DNA of 19,424 nt from Streptomyces katrae (GTDB lineage: Bacteria > Actinomycetota > Actinomycetes > Streptomycetales > Streptomycetaceae). How positions within the stretch are numbered: the stretch's first letter is position 1; every line of letters begins with the position of its first letter. The DNA is taken from contig NZ_JZWV01000199.1 of assembly GCF_000966975.1 (NCBI RefSeq), forward strand, positions 1 to 19,424, read 5' to 3'. The notes below the pieces were generated by a model. It was not told the origin of the DNA, ran no database searches, and saw only the letters and a list, made by a program, of their open reading frames with translations. The translations under genes and the position numbers were made by a program. This document shows positions 1 to 8,500 of the stretch, in pieces.

Positions 1-40
1 CGTTTGAGGCGACGGGCGCGCAGCGGCCTCCGGCCGGCGG

Positions 41-1018
41 TTACGCCTCCAGGTGGGCGCGGACCTCCGCGGCGGCCTCGTCCCCGTACGCCTTCGTGAA
101 GCGCTCCATGAAGTGCGCCCGCGCCAGGGTGTACTCCTGGGTGCCCAGGGTCTCGATGACCAGCGTGGCCAGCATGCAGCCCAGCTGCGCCGCCCGCTCC
201 AGGCCCACGCCCCAGCCGAGCCCCGTCAGGAACCCGGCCCGGAACGCGTCGCCGACACCGGTCGGGTCGACCTTCGCCGTCTCCTCCGGGCAGCCGACCA
301 GGATCGGCTCCTCCCCGGCCCGCTCGATCCGGACGCCCTTCGAACCCAGCGTGGTGACCCGGGTGCCGACCTTGGCGAGGATCTCCTCGTCCGTCCAGCC
401 GGACTTCGACTCGATGAGGCCCTTCTCGTACTCGTTCGAGAAGAGGTAGGTCGCGCCCTCCATCAGGGTGCGGATGTTGTCTCCGTCCATGCGGGCGATC
501 TGCTGCGAGAAGTCCGCCGCGAAGGGGATCCCGCGGGTGCGGCACTCCTCCGTGTGGCGGAGCATCGCCTCGGGGTCGTCGGCGCCGATGAGGACGAGGT
601 CCAGGCCGCCCACCCGGTCGGCGACGGCCTTCAGCTCGATCTGCCGGGCCTCGCTCATCGCGCCCGTGTAGAAGGAGCCGATCTGGTTGTGGTCGGCGTC
701 GGTGGTGCAGACGAAGCGCGCGGTGTGCAGCACCTCGGAGATCCGCACGGAGGCCGTGTCCACGCCGTGCCGGTCGAGCCAGGCGCGGTACTCGTCGAAG
801 TCCGAGCCGGCCGCGCCGACCAGGATCGGGCGGCTGCCGAGCTGGCCCATGCCGAAGCAGATGTTCGGGCCGACGCCGCCCCGCCGCACGTCGAGGTTGT
901 CGACGAGGAAGGAGAGGGAGACCGTGTGGAGCTGGTCGGCGACGAACTGGTCGGCGAAGCGGCCCGGGAAGGTCATGAGGTGGTCGGTGGCGATGGAGCC
1001 GGTGACTGCGATGCGCAC
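41..1018 (-). CDS. adoK: PfkB-family carbohydrate kinase, adenosine kinase (AdoK) type
   Basis: A 325-residue PfkB/ribokinase-fold kinase. The N-terminal part carries the GGVGPN glycine-rich signature (about residues 47-52). The C-terminal signature DPTGVGDAFRAGF follows, with D257 as the expected catalytic base. From memory, its opening (RIAVTGSIATDHLM), middle (GAMSEAR, IGADDPEAM, HTEECR) and end closely match the mycobacterial adenosine kinase Rv2202c, which phosphorylates adenosine to AMP in purine salvage. Adenosine as substrate is therefore an inference from family resemblance; generic annotation would say carbohydrate kinase. The start is a GTG preceded by AGGAG about 10 nt upstream, and I see no better start. 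Length is normal for the family. It is a single minus-strand gene with its own candidate promoter, and only 40 bases follow its stop in this window. Confidence 0.9.
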   Translation of the reverse strand: MRIAVTGSIATDHLMTFPGRFADQFVADQLHTVSLSFLVDNLDVRRGGVGPNICFGMGQLGSRPILVGAAGSDFDEYRAWLDRHGVDTASVRISEVLHTARFVCTTDADHNQIGSFYTGAMSEARQIELKAVADRVGGLDLVLIGADDPEAMLRHTEECRTRGIPFAADFSQQIARMDGDNIRTLMEGATYLFSNEYEKGLIESKSGWTDEEILAKVGTRVTTLGSKGVRIERAGEEPILVGCPEETAKVDPTGVGDAFRAGFLTGLGWGVGLERAAQLGCMLATLVIETLGTQEYTLARAHFMERFTKAYGDEAAAEVRAHLEA

Positions 1019-1057
1019 GGCGTGGATGCTCCTGCGGATGACGGCGGGTGACAGTCA

Positions 1058-1086
1058 AAGTTACCGTTCCCCGCCTCGGCGGTCAC
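1058..1086 (-). promoter_or_regulatory. Candidate promoter of the adoK-like kinase
   Basis: Read on the minus strand, a -35-like GTGACC (1086-1081) and a -10-like TAACTT (1063-1058) are separated by 17 bp and lie about 40 bp upstream of the GTG start. The -10 matches only the minimal TANNNT pattern, so this is a modest prediction. Confidence 0.35.
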
Positions 1087-1147
1087 CATCGGCCGGATAC
1101 CCGCACGGAGTCCTGGCCGGTTGTCCCCCACGCGCGCTGCCGGGACG

Positions 1148-1178
1148 GCCCCGTCCCGCGCTCCTCACGGGACGGGGC
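1148..1178 (-). terminator. Hairpin terminator after the small secreted protein
   Basis: A perfect 11-bp inverted repeat, GCCCCGTCCCG (1148-1158) and CGGGACGGGGC (1168-1178), with a 9-nt loop, sits about 20 bp past the stop of the minus-strand gene ending at 1200. There is no T run, as is usual for Streptomyces intrinsic terminators. It also separates that gene from the kinase promoter downstream. Confidence 0.65.
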
Positions 1179-1199
1179 GGGGCGGCCGCGCACAGGCGG

Positions 1200-1556
1200 T
1201 TACCCGACCGGGTCGCCGAAGCGGACGGAGCGGAGCTCCAAGGTGTCCTTGGCCGGATTGCCGTTGGCCTTCAGCCGCCAGCTGGCGCCCTCGCAGTTCG
1301 CGCCGAGGTAGACGGTCACCGGGGTGTCGGTCTGGTTGTGCGGGCCGTAGCCCGGCACCCCGTCGTCGTCTCCGACGGCGTAGAGGTTGATGCAGTGGCC
1401 GCTCTGCGGGTCGTGCAGCGTGACGACCTGCTCCTGCCCCCAGCCGTCGACGTACTTGTAGTGGAAGTAGCCTTCGGCGGCCTGGGCCGAGCCGGTCATC
1501 GACAGGACCAGGGTGAGGGCGCCGAGGCAGGCGCCCAGGGTGCTGCGCAGCTTCAT
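1200..1556 (-). CDS. Small secreted protein of unknown function
   Basis: A 118-residue protein with a clear Sec-type signal peptide: basic MKLR, a hydrophobic core over residues 6-20, and an AQA-AEG cleavage site after about residue 26. The mature part is about 92 residues and rich in aromatic, Gly and Asp residues (e.g. YFHYKYVDGWGQ). It contains two cysteines (in GHCINLY and ANCEGAS) that could form one disulfide, and ends in an ELRSVRFGDP segment suggestive of a beta-sandwich fold. I do not recognise the family, and no catalytic motif is visible. The ATG start fits the signal peptide, although the ribosome site (AGGGAACGGATC) is weak. It is a single-gene unit with its own terminator. Confidence 0.75.
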   Translation of the reverse strand: MKLRSTLGACLGALTLVLSMTGSAQAAEGYFHYKYVDGWGQEQVVTLHDPQSGHCINLYAVGDDDGVPGYGPHNQTDTPVTVYLGANCEGASWRLKANGNPAKDTLELRSVRFGDPVG

Positions 1557-1758
1557 GGGGTGATCCGTTCCCTAGATGATCAAGGGTGGTGCGGGCCCGA
1601 CCCTAGGAGGGCCATGCGGCGGCGAATCGATCCGCCGGGCGGGACGCTCCCGCGCGTCCCGGCCCCTCACCCGTTCGGGCCACCATCCGGCTCCCGACCC
1701 TGGGCGACCGGCTGAAACTACCCCGTAGTAGGACTTCCTTCGCCCGACATGGCGTGCC

Positions 1759-1770
1759 TACCGTGCCCCC
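1759..1770 (+). promoter_or_regulatory. Possible leaderless -10 element (TACCGT) before the 71-aa gene
   Basis: TACCGT at 1759-1764 followed by six bases and then ATG at 1771. It matches TANNNT, but no convincing -35 element is seen. No ribosome-binding site is present, which makes a leaderless transcript the simplest reading. Confidence 0.3.
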
Positions 1771-1986
1771 ATGACCTATACCGATGGTTTCGGTTACACC
1801 GAGTACGCCGGGGACGCGCGCCCCGGCTTCGCACGGCTGCTGGGCGACTGCGCCCGTATGGCCCCGCACTGGGCGGTTCCGCCCGAGCCTCGGCCGGTCC
1901 GGGTGGCGCCGTCCCAGATCCACGGGGTCAGCGTCCCGCCCGCGTCCGCCCGGCTGATCGCCGCCACGGCGGAGTACGGGGAGTAG
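1771..1986 (+). CDS. Small hypothetical protein (71 aa), probably leaderless mRNA
   Basis: A 71-residue ORF beginning MTYTDGFGYTEYA and ending with IHGVSVPPASARLIAATAEYGE. It has no signal peptide, no membrane segment and no cysteine beyond one in GDCARM. I see no Shine-Dalgarno sequence. Instead a TACCGT (1759-1764) ends 6 nt before the ATG, which is the geometry of a Streptomyces leaderless promoter. The next gene starts 90 bp downstream on the same strand, so the two may be co-transcribed. An overlapping minus-strand frame at 1603-1923 looks like a shadow. The Pro-rich yet ordered C-terminus and amino-acid composition look like real coding sequence, but the function is unknown. Confidence 0.6.
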   Translation: MTYTDGFGYTEYAGDARPGFARLLGDCARMAPHWAVPPEPRPVRVAPSQIHGVSVPPASARLIAATAEYGE

Positions 1987-2076
1987 GGGGAGCAGGGGAA
2001 AACAAGGGGGAACCGGATTCGCGGCCGGCGCGTCACACCCGCATCACGTACGGCGGGACACGCGAAGGAGCGAGCG

Positions 2077-3537
2077 GTGACCAGCGAACAACCCGACACA
2101 TCACGCGCCACACGACGGCGGCCGGCCTGGGCCATCGGCTCCATCGCGGCCGCCGTCCTGCTGGCCGGCGGCGGTACGGCCTACTGGGCGTCGACGGCGT
2201 ACGGGGACGCCCCGCGCGGCGGCGGCCGTACGGGGGACACCGCGGCCGTCGCCCCGCGCGATGCCGGGACGCCTTCGAGGCCGGGCATCGCCCCCGGGGA
2301 GCCGGACCCGCACGGCGCCGGGGTGACCTACCGGGCGGACGGCCCGCTCCCCCAGGGCCCGGCGTCCGCGCCCTCCTTCTCCTCCTCCGGGGAGGTCGGC
2401 TCCGAGGAGGTGGCGCGGCTCGCGCAGGCCCTCGGGATCTCCGGCGCGCCCCGGCTCAGCGGTGAGCAGTGGCTGGCCGGCGAGTCCGCCGACGGGTCCG
2501 GGCCCCGGCTGAGCGTCACCCGCAAGGCGCCCGGCACCTGGAGCTTCTCCCGGTTCCAGGCCGGTCCGGGCGACGACTGCGTACGCGGCAAGGACACCTG
2601 TGGTCCCGCCACGCTCCCGGAGGGGGGCTCCGCACAGAGCTCTGCCCAAGGCTCCGCACCGGGCTCGGGCGCGGGTACGCCGGTCTCGGAGCAGGCCGCG
2701 AAGGCCGCCGCCGCCCCGGTGCTCGCGGCGGCCGGGCAGGGTGACGCGAAGGTGGACGCCCGCCTGGTGACGGGCTCGGTGCGGGTGGTGGTGGCCGACC
2801 CGGTGGTGGGCGGGCTGCCCACGCAGGGCTGGTCCAGCCGGATCACGGTCGGGGCGGACGGTGCGGTGGTGGCGGGCAGCGGTGAGCTGAAGGCCCCGGT
2901 CCGCGCGGCCGAGCAGCCGGTGATCGGCGCGGCGGAGGCCCTGGACCGGCTCAACGCGGCGAGCAAGGGCGGGAACGGCACCGGGCCGGGCCCCAGCGGC
3001 TGCGCGACCTCGGTGCCGCTGACGCCGGACACCCCGACGGGGGCCACGGACACGCTGCCCTGCAACCCGGAGCCGCGGCCGGTGAAGCCGCCGCGGACGG
3101 AGAGCGTGAAGGGGGCCGTGCTCGGCCTGACCGCGGGGACGGTCGACGGCGTGCGGGGCCTCGTGCCGGCCTGGCTGTTCGAGGTGGGGGGCACGGACGG
3201 GAAGCCGGGCCGGACGGTGGTCCAGCCGGCCGCGGCCAGGGAGGACTCCCCCGCTCCGGTGCCCCCGCAGGGCCGTACCGTGCCCGGGTTCTCGTACGGG
3301 CAGGCCGACCGGACGCTGACGGTCAACTTCTGGGGCGGGGTGTGCAGCACCTACGCCCTGGAGGCGCGGGAGGAGGCCGGTTCGGTACTGGTGAAGATCA
3401 CGGACACCCCGAACCAGCCCGGCCAGGCCTGCGTCATGCTGGCGAAGGAGATGTCCGTCACGGCGCAGCTGAAGCAGCCGCTGGGCGACCGGAAGGTGGT
3501 CGACGCGACGACGGGCAAGGCCCTGCCGCGCCAGTAG
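2077..3537 (+). CDS. Large single-pass, surface-exposed membrane protein of unknown function
   Basis: A 486-residue protein starting at a GTG with a good GAAGGAG site about 6 nt upstream. A short Arg-rich cytoplasmic tail (RATRRRP) precedes one transmembrane helix (about residues 17-38, AIGSIAAAVLLAGGGTAYWAS). The rest should lie outside the cell. That part begins with a Gly/Pro-rich linker, then a region typical of Streptomyces surface proteins (VTYRADGPLPQGP, EVARLAQALGISG). A low-complexity SAQSSAQGSAPGSG linker follows, and the C-terminal domain ends in VVDATTGKALPRQ. The ectodomain has six cysteines in three close pairs (DDC/DTC, GCATS/LPC, GVCS/QACV), suggesting three disulfides. I recognise similar single-pass proteins in Streptomyces but know no function. 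It is probably downstream of, and perhaps co-transcribed with, the 71-aa gene. Confidence 0.85.
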   Translation: MTSEQPDTSRATRRRPAWAIGSIAAAVLLAGGGTAYWASTAYGDAPRGGGRTGDTAAVAPRDAGTPSRPGIAPGEPDPHGAGVTYRADGPLPQGPASAPSFSSSGEVGSEEVARLAQALGISGAPRLSGEQWLAGESADGSGPRLSVTRKAPGTWSFSRFQAGPGDDCVRGKDTCGPATLPEGGSAQSSAQGSAPGSGAGTPVSEQAAKAAAAPVLAAAGQGDAKVDARLVTGSVRVVVADPVVGGLPTQGWSSRITVGADGAVVAGSGELKAPVRAAEQPVIGAAEALDRLNAASKGGNGTGPGPSGCATSVPLTPDTPTGATDTLPCNPEPRPVKPPRTESVKGAVLGLTAGTVDGVRGLVPAWLFEVGGTDGKPGRTVVQPAAAREDSPAPVPPQGRTVPGFSYGQADRTLTVNFWGGVCSTYALEAREEAGSVLVKITDTPNQPGQACVMLAKEMSVTAQLKQPLGDRKVVDATTGKALPRQ

Positions 3538-3560
3538 GCGAACGGAAGGAACGGAACGGG

Positions 3561-3605
3561 CGAGGGCCCGGGCGCCGGTCGGATCGACCGGGGCCCGGGC
3601 CCTCG
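3561..3605. terminator. Very strong bidirectional hairpin terminator
   Basis: CGAGGGCCCGGGC (3561-3573) pairs with GCCCGGGCCCTCG (3593-3605). After one G-G mismatch the inner arms CCGGTCG (3575-3581) and CGACCGG (3585-3591) pair as well, leaving a 3-nt loop. That gives 20 base pairs between the converging surface-protein gene (plus) and erpA (minus), so it probably serves both. Confidence 0.8.
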
Positions 3606-3625
3606 TCGTGCGCGTTCAGCCGGTT

Positions 3626-3982
3626 TTAGCTGAAGGAGTCGCCGCAGGCGCAGGAGCCGGTGGCGTTGGGGTTGTCGATCGTGAAGCCCTGCTTCTCGAT
3701 GGTGTCGACGAAGTCGATGGAGGCGCCGCCCAGGTAGGGGGCGCTCATGCGGTCGGTGACGACCTTGACGCCGTCGAAGTCCTTGACGACGTCGCCGTCG
3801 AGGGAGCGCTCGTCGAAGAAGAGCTGGTAGCGCAGGCCGGAGCAGCCGCCGGGCTGGACGGCGACGCGCAGCGCCAGGTCATCGCGGCCTTCCTGCTCGA
3901 GCAGGGTGCGGACCTTCTCGGCGGCGGCGTCGGACAGGAGGATGCCGTCGCTCACAGTGGTCTTGTCGTCCTGTACGGACAT
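3626..3982 (-). CDS. erpA: Iron-sulfur cluster insertion protein ErpA (HesB/IscA family)
   Basis: A 118-residue A-type carrier that binds a Fe-S cluster and hands it to target enzymes. The three conserved ligand cysteines are present: C47 in QPGGCSGLRYQLFFDE, and C111 and C113 in the C-terminal GSCACGDSFS. The body (RMSAPYLGGASIDFVD, GFTIDNPNA) is typical of actinobacterial ErpA. I place the start at the ATG at 3982 (MSVQDDK) because GGGAG lies about 9 nt upstream of it. The ATG at 3988 is only 3 nt from that site. It is divergent from nadA, whose product needs a 4Fe-4S cluster, so the two may be linked functionally. In high-GC Gram-positives lacking an Isc system, ErpA works with the Suf pathway (general knowledge, not visible here). 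Confidence 0.93.
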   Translation of the reverse strand: MSVQDDKTTVSDGILLSDAAAEKVRTLLEQEGRDDLALRVAVQPGGCSGLRYQLFFDERSLDGDVVKDFDGVKVVTDRMSAPYLGGASIDFVDTIEKQGFTIDNPNATGSCACGDSFS

Positions 3983-4206
3983 CTGCATTCACTCCCGAAG
4001 TGGGCGGCTCCCCGCCTGAGGCTGGGGAAACGTCGGACTCTTGCCGTCGGTGGCAACCAGCGGGACCGCGGTTTCATTCCGGGTCCGGCGCCTTGTTTCA
4101 GATATTCATGCTCGCACACCCGTGGGGAGCGGTGGACCCCTCGCGGAGGGCCGGTGGAGTGTGCCGCTCCGGAGTGGGCGAATGCGTCACATCGACATTA
4201 TCGCCA
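3983..4206. other. Non-coding upstream region of erpA, no clear element
   Basis: This stretch of about 220 bases must hold the erpA promoter, but I find no convincing minus-strand -10/-35 pair. One short inverted repeat, TTGCC (4041-4045) and GGCAA (4052-4056), and an AT-rich patch near 4098-4112 are the only notable structures. The short plus-strand frames here lack gene-like composition. Confidence 0.4.
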
Positions 4207-4271
4207 TCGTCAAAGTGACGTGAAGCGGTTATGATAGATAGCGTCATATAGACGAGAAGTCGAAGTGACGC
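4184..4271. repeat. Cluster of CGTCA/TGACG half-sites around the nadA promoter
   Basis: CGTCA occurs at 4185-4189, 4208-4212 and 4242-4246. Its complement TGACG occurs at 4216-4220 and 4266-4270. The pair at 4208-4220 forms a perfect CGTCA-N3-TGACG palindrome over the -35 box. GCGTCA (4241-4246) and TGACGC (4266-4271) form a second inverted pair flanking the start of the transcript. AAGTGACG is repeated exactly 50 bp apart (4213 and 4263). Five copies of one pentamer in about 86 bp is far above chance and suggests binding sites for a NAD-pathway regulator. Which regulator is not shown. Confidence 0.55.
4207..4235 (+). promoter_or_regulatory. nadA promoter
   Basis: A -35 element TCGTCA (4207-4212, four of six to TTGACA) and a -10 element TATGAT (4230-4235, five of six to TATAAT) are separated by exactly 17 bp. 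The local AT richness is unusual in this genome. Transcription would start near 4242, leaving a 5' leader of about 85 nt before the GTG at 4327. The -35 box is embedded in the CGTCA-AAG-TGACG palindrome, which suggests repression by operator occupancy. Confidence 0.7.
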
Positions 4272-4294
4272 CTTCGGAAGCCCTCTTCGGAAGG
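4272..4294 (+). repeat. Tandem self-complementary repeat in the nadA leader
   Basis: CTTCGGAAG occurs twice (4272-4280 and 4286-4294), separated by five bases. Each copy is a short palindrome around a central G, and the two copies can also pair with each other. It lies in the predicted 5' leader of nadA. It could be a small hairpin affecting mRNA stability or translation; no known riboswitch pattern is recognised. Confidence 0.4.
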
Positions 4295-4326
4295 CACCTA
4301 GTCGCAGAACAGAAAGGGTGCGTGTC

Positions 4327-5505
4327 GTGACCACCGCCCAGCCCTTGGACGTCCAGCCGACGCCCCTTGCCCTGCTGCTGCTCGGCCGCGAGTCCGACCC
4401 CAAGAGCGAGCGCGGCGTGGAGTGCCCCGGCGACCTGCCCTCGCCGTCGGACCCGGACCTGGTGGCCCGCGCCCGCGCGGCCAAGGAGAAGCTCGGGGAC
4501 AAGGTCTTCATCCTCGGGCACCACTACCAGCGTGACGAGGTCATCGAGTTCGCCGACGTCACCGGCGACTCCTTCAAGCTCGCCCGCGACGCGGCCAACA
4601 AGCCGGAGGCCGAGTACATCGTCTTCTGCGGTGTGCACTTCATGGCCGAGTCCGCGGACATCCTGACCTCCGACGACCAGAAGGTCGTCCTGCCCGACCT
4701 CGCGGCCGGCTGCTCGATGGCCGACATGGCCACCGCCGAGCAGGTCGCCGAGTGCTGGGACGTGCTCACCGAGGCCGGGATCGCCGGCAGCACCGTGCCC
4801 GTCTCGTACATGAACTCCTCCGCCGACATCAAGGCCTTCACCGGCAAGCACGGCGGCACGATCTGTACCTCGTCGAACGCGAAGAAGGCCCTGGAGTGGG
4901 CCTTCGAGCAGGGCGAGAAGGTGCTCTTCCTGCCCGACCAGCACCTGGGCCGCAACACCGCCGTCCGCGACATGGGCATGTCCCTGGACGACTGCGTGGT
5001 CTACAACCCGCACAAGCCGAACGGCGGGCTGACCGCCGAGGAGCTGCGCGGCGCCAAGATGATCCTGTGGCGCGGCCACTGCTCGGTCCACGGCCGGTTC
5101 AGCCTGGACTCGGTCAACGACGTGCGCGAGCGGATCCCCGGCGTCAACGTGCTGGTGCACCCCGAGTGCAAGCACGAGGTCGTCGCGGCCGCGGACTACG
5201 TCGGCTCGACGGAGTACATCATCAAGGCGCTGGAGGCGGCCCCGGCCGGGTCCAAGTGGGCCATCGGCACCGAGCTGAACCTCGTCAAGCGGCTGGCGAA
5301 CCGATTCGCCGCCGAGGACAAGGAAGTCGTCTTCCTCGACAAGACGGTCTGCTTCTGCTCGACGATGAACCGCATCGACCTCCCCCACCTGGTGTGGACC
5401 CTGGAATCCCTGGCCGAGGGCAACCTGGTCAACCAGATCCAGGTCGACAAGGAGACCGAGAGCTTCGCCAAGCTGGCGCTGGAGCGGATGCTCGCCCTCC
5501 CGTAG
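4327..5505 (+). CDS. nadA: Quinolinate synthase NadA
   Basis: Condenses iminoaspartate with dihydroxyacetone phosphate to quinolinate, the second step of de novo NAD synthesis. It is a cytoplasmic 4Fe-4S enzyme. The protein has 392 residues from this start. Family blocks are intact: ILGHHYQRDEVIEFADVTGDS, FCGVHFMAESADIL (C101), MNSSADIKAF, CTSSNAKKAL, FLPDQHLGRNTA, WRGHCSVHGRFS (C252), VHPECKHEVV, GSTEYIIK, GTELNLVKRL and KTVCFCSTMNRIDL (C342/C344). The three cluster cysteines are expected at C101, C252 and one of C342/C344. I choose the GTG at 4327 (MTTAQPLDV) because GAAAGG ends about 9 nt upstream; an in-frame GTG at 4318 overlaps that site. nadB and nadC are not adjacent here. Confidence 0.96.
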   Translation: MTTAQPLDVQPTPLALLLLGRESDPKSERGVECPGDLPSPSDPDLVARARAAKEKLGDKVFILGHHYQRDEVIEFADVTGDSFKLARDAANKPEAEYIVFCGVHFMAESADILTSDDQKVVLPDLAAGCSMADMATAEQVAECWDVLTEAGIAGSTVPVSYMNSSADIKAFTGKHGGTICTSSNAKKALEWAFEQGEKVLFLPDQHLGRNTAVRDMGMSLDDCVVYNPHKPNGGLTAEELRGAKMILWRGHCSVHGRFSLDSVNDVRERIPGVNVLVHPECKHEVVAAADYVGSTEYIIKALEAAPAGSKWAIGTELNLVKRLANRFAAEDKEVVFLDKTVCFCSTMNRIDLPHLVWTLESLAEGNLVNQIQVDKETESFAKLALERMLALP

Positions 5506-5523
5506 GCGGCACGGACACGCAGG

Positions 5524-5555
5524 AAGGGGCGCCCCCCGGTGAGGGGGCGCCCCTT
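5524..5555. terminator. Bidirectional terminator between nadA and the RND exporter gene
   Basis: A perfect 13-bp inverted repeat, AAGGGGCGCCCCC (5524-5536) and GGGGGCGCCCCTT (5543-5555), with a 6-nt loop. It lies between the convergent stops at 5505 and 5570 and should serve both genes. Confidence 0.85.
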
Positions 5556-5569
5556 CGGCGTTCACGGGG

Positions 5570-8500
5570 TCAGACGGTGGCCGGGGTCTCCTCGTCCGAC
5601 GGGGACGGGACCACCATCAGCCTGGCCGTGCGCTTGGCCTCGCGCTTGGCCCGGCGGCGCTCCTTGCGCAGCTCGATCGCCGTGTACAGGGTCGGGACCA
5701 GCAGCAGCGTCAGCAGGGTGGAGCTGACCAGGCCGCCGATCACGACCACCGCGAGGGGCTGCGAGATGAACCCGCCCTCGCCGGTGACGCCCAGTGCCAT
5801 CGGGAGCAGCGCGAAGATCGTCGCCAGGGCCGTCATCAGGATCGGCCGCAGACGGTGGCGGCCGCCCTCGACGACCGCCTCGACCACGCCCAGTCCCTGC
5901 GCCCGGTACTGGTTGACCAGGTCGATCAGGACGATGGCGTTGGTGACCACGATGCCGATGAGCATCAGCATGCCGATCATCGCCGGGACGCCCATGGGGG
6001 TGCCGGTGGCGATGAGCAGGCCCAGTGCGCCGGTGGCCGCGAAGGGGACGGAGACCAGCAGGATCAGCGGCTGGACCAGCGAGCGGAAGGTCGCGACCAG
6101 CAGCATGAAGACGATCGCGATGGCCGCGAGCATGGCCAGGCCCAGGGAGCCGAAGGCCTCGTCCTGGTCCTGGGAGACGCCGCCGATGGAGGCCGTGGCC
6201 CCTTCGGGCAGGTCCAGGGCCTTCAGCTTGGTCTGGAGGGCGGAGCTGACGGCGCCGGTGTTGTCGCCGACCGGCTTGGCGGTGATGGTGGCGGCGCGGG
6301 CGCCGTCGATCCGGGTCATCGCGACCGGGCCGGGGACCTCCTTGACCTCGGCGATGTCGCCCAGCTTGGCCGGCCCGACCGGCAGGTCGCGCAGCTCGGC
6401 CAGGGTGGTGGCCGGGTGGGCGGAGCGGATGACGACGTCCCGCTCGGTGTTGTCCAGTACGGCCTTGCCCGCCGGGTTGCCGCGGACGGCCTGGGCGACG
6501 ATCGCGCCGAGCGCGGCCTGGTTGAGGCCGGCTTCGGCGGTCTTCGGGGTGGCGGTGACCGAGATCCGGGGCACGGACTGGGCGAGGTCGCTCTGGACGT
6601 CGGCGACGTCCTTGAGGGTGGCCACCTCGGCGCGGACCTGTTCGGCGGCCTTGGCCAGGACGGCGCCGTCGCCGGCCTTGACGACCACGCTCAGGTTCTG
6701 GCTGCCGAAGCCGCCGCCCGCCGAGATGGAGGTGTCGCCGATGCCCTGGAGCTTGCCGAGGGCGTCCTGGATGCGCTCCTTGACGGCGTCGGAGTGCTTG
6801 GCGTCGTCCAGGGTGACCTGGTAGGAGGCCTGGTTGGTGCCCGTACCGCCGCCGAAGGCCGCGAGGAAGCCGGAGGAGCCGACGGTGACCTGGTAGTCCT
6901 TGACGCCCTCGACGGAGGCCAGGGCCTGTTCCACCTTGCGGCTCGCCTCGTCGGAGGCGGCCAGCGAGGTACCGGCGGGCAGTTCCTGCTTGACCGTCAG
7001 GACGTCCTGCTGGCCCTGGTCGAAGAAGTTGGTCTTCAGCAGCGGGGTCATCCCGAAGGTGGCGACCAGGACCACGACCGCGATCGCGATGCTGGTCAGG
7101 CGGCGCCGGGTGGCGAAGCCCAGGACCCGTACGTAGAAGCGCTGGAGGCGGCTCTTCGCCTCCTTCTCCTCGGCCTCGCGGCGGGCCCGCTCGGGATCCT
7201 CGGAGGTGCCCTTGGGGGCGCGCAGGAACCAGTACGAGAGCACCGGGACCACCGTCAGGGAGACCAGCAGCGAGGCCAGCAGGGCGGCGGTGACGGTGAG
7301 CGAGAAGGAGCCGAAGAGCTCGCCGACCATGCCGCCGACCAGGCCGATCGGCAGGAAGACGGCGACGGTGGTGAGGGTGGAGGAGGTGACCGCGCCGGCC
7401 ACCTCCTTGACGGCGGCGGTGATCGCGGCCTCGCGCTCCTCGCCGTAACCGAGGTGGCGCTTGATGTTCTCCAGGACCACGATCGAGTCGTCGACGACCC
7501 GGCCGATGGCGATGGTGAGGGCGCCCAGCGTCAGCATGTTGAGCGACAGGTCGCGGGTCCACAGCACGATCAGGGCGAGGACCACGGACAGCGGGATGGA
7601 CACCGCGGTCACCAGCGTCGAGCGGATCGAGGCGAGGAAGACCAGGATCACGATCACCGCGAAGACCAGGCCGAGCAGGCCCTCGGTGGTGAGGCCGGAG
7701 ATGGAGCGGGCCACGGCCGGGCCCTGGTCGCTGACGACGGTCAGCGCGGCGCCGGAGCCGAGCTGGGAGCGCAGCTCGGGGAGCTTGTCCTTGACGGCGT
7801 CGGAGATGGCGACGGCGCTGCCGTCCTTGTCCATGGTGAGGACGACGGCGAGGCTGGGCTTGCCGTCGGTGCGGGTGATGGAGTCGGCCTTGGCCGGCTC
7901 CTGCTTGACGGTGGCCACGTCGCCGAGGCGGACGACCGGCTTGCCGGGGCCGGCGGTCAGCCGGAGGTCCTCCAGCTGGGCGAGGGAGGTGTAGCCGGAG
8001 CCGACGCGGACGGTGCGGTTCTTGCCCTGCTCGTCGAAGGAGCCGGCCGGGACGGCGGCGCCGCCCGCCTTGAGTCCCTCGGCGAGGGCCGCGCCGTCGA
8101 GGCCGGCGGCGGCGAGCTTCGCGGGGTCGGGGGTGATGGTGACCTGGAGGTCGCGGACGCCTTCGACGCTGACCCGCCCGACGCCGTCGAGGTCCTCCAG
8201 GACCGGGACGACGGAACGGTTCAGCTGGTCGGCGAGGGCCTGCTGGTCCTTGTCGGAGGTGACGGCGAGGACGACGGTCGGGATGTCGTCGGTGGAGCCG
8301 GCCACGACCTGCGGGTCCACCTCGGCGGGCAGCCGGACGCGGGCCCGGTTGACGGCCTGCTGGACGTCGGCGACGAGCTGCTTGGTGCCCTCGTCGCCGT
8401 AGTCGAAGGTGGCGCGGATGAGGGCGTTGCCCTCGCTGGCGGTGGAGGTGATGCCGGTGATGCCGTCGACGCCCTTGAGGGTGTTCTCGATCGGCTCGAT

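Noticed and set aside
1603..1923. A 106-codon minus-strand frame
   Set aside because: It is Arg/Gly/Pro-rich, overlaps the 71-aa gene and the upstream spacer, and has no ribosome site or recognisable motif.
4041..4056. TTGCC-N6-GGCAA inverted repeat upstream of erpA as an Fe-S regulator site
   Set aside because: The arms are only five bases and do not match any Fe-S regulator consensus I can name with confidence.
4210..5565. A 451-codon minus-strand frame across nadA
   Set aside because: It is the antisense shadow of a certain NadA gene, with low-complexity Gly/Val/Leu/Asp composition.
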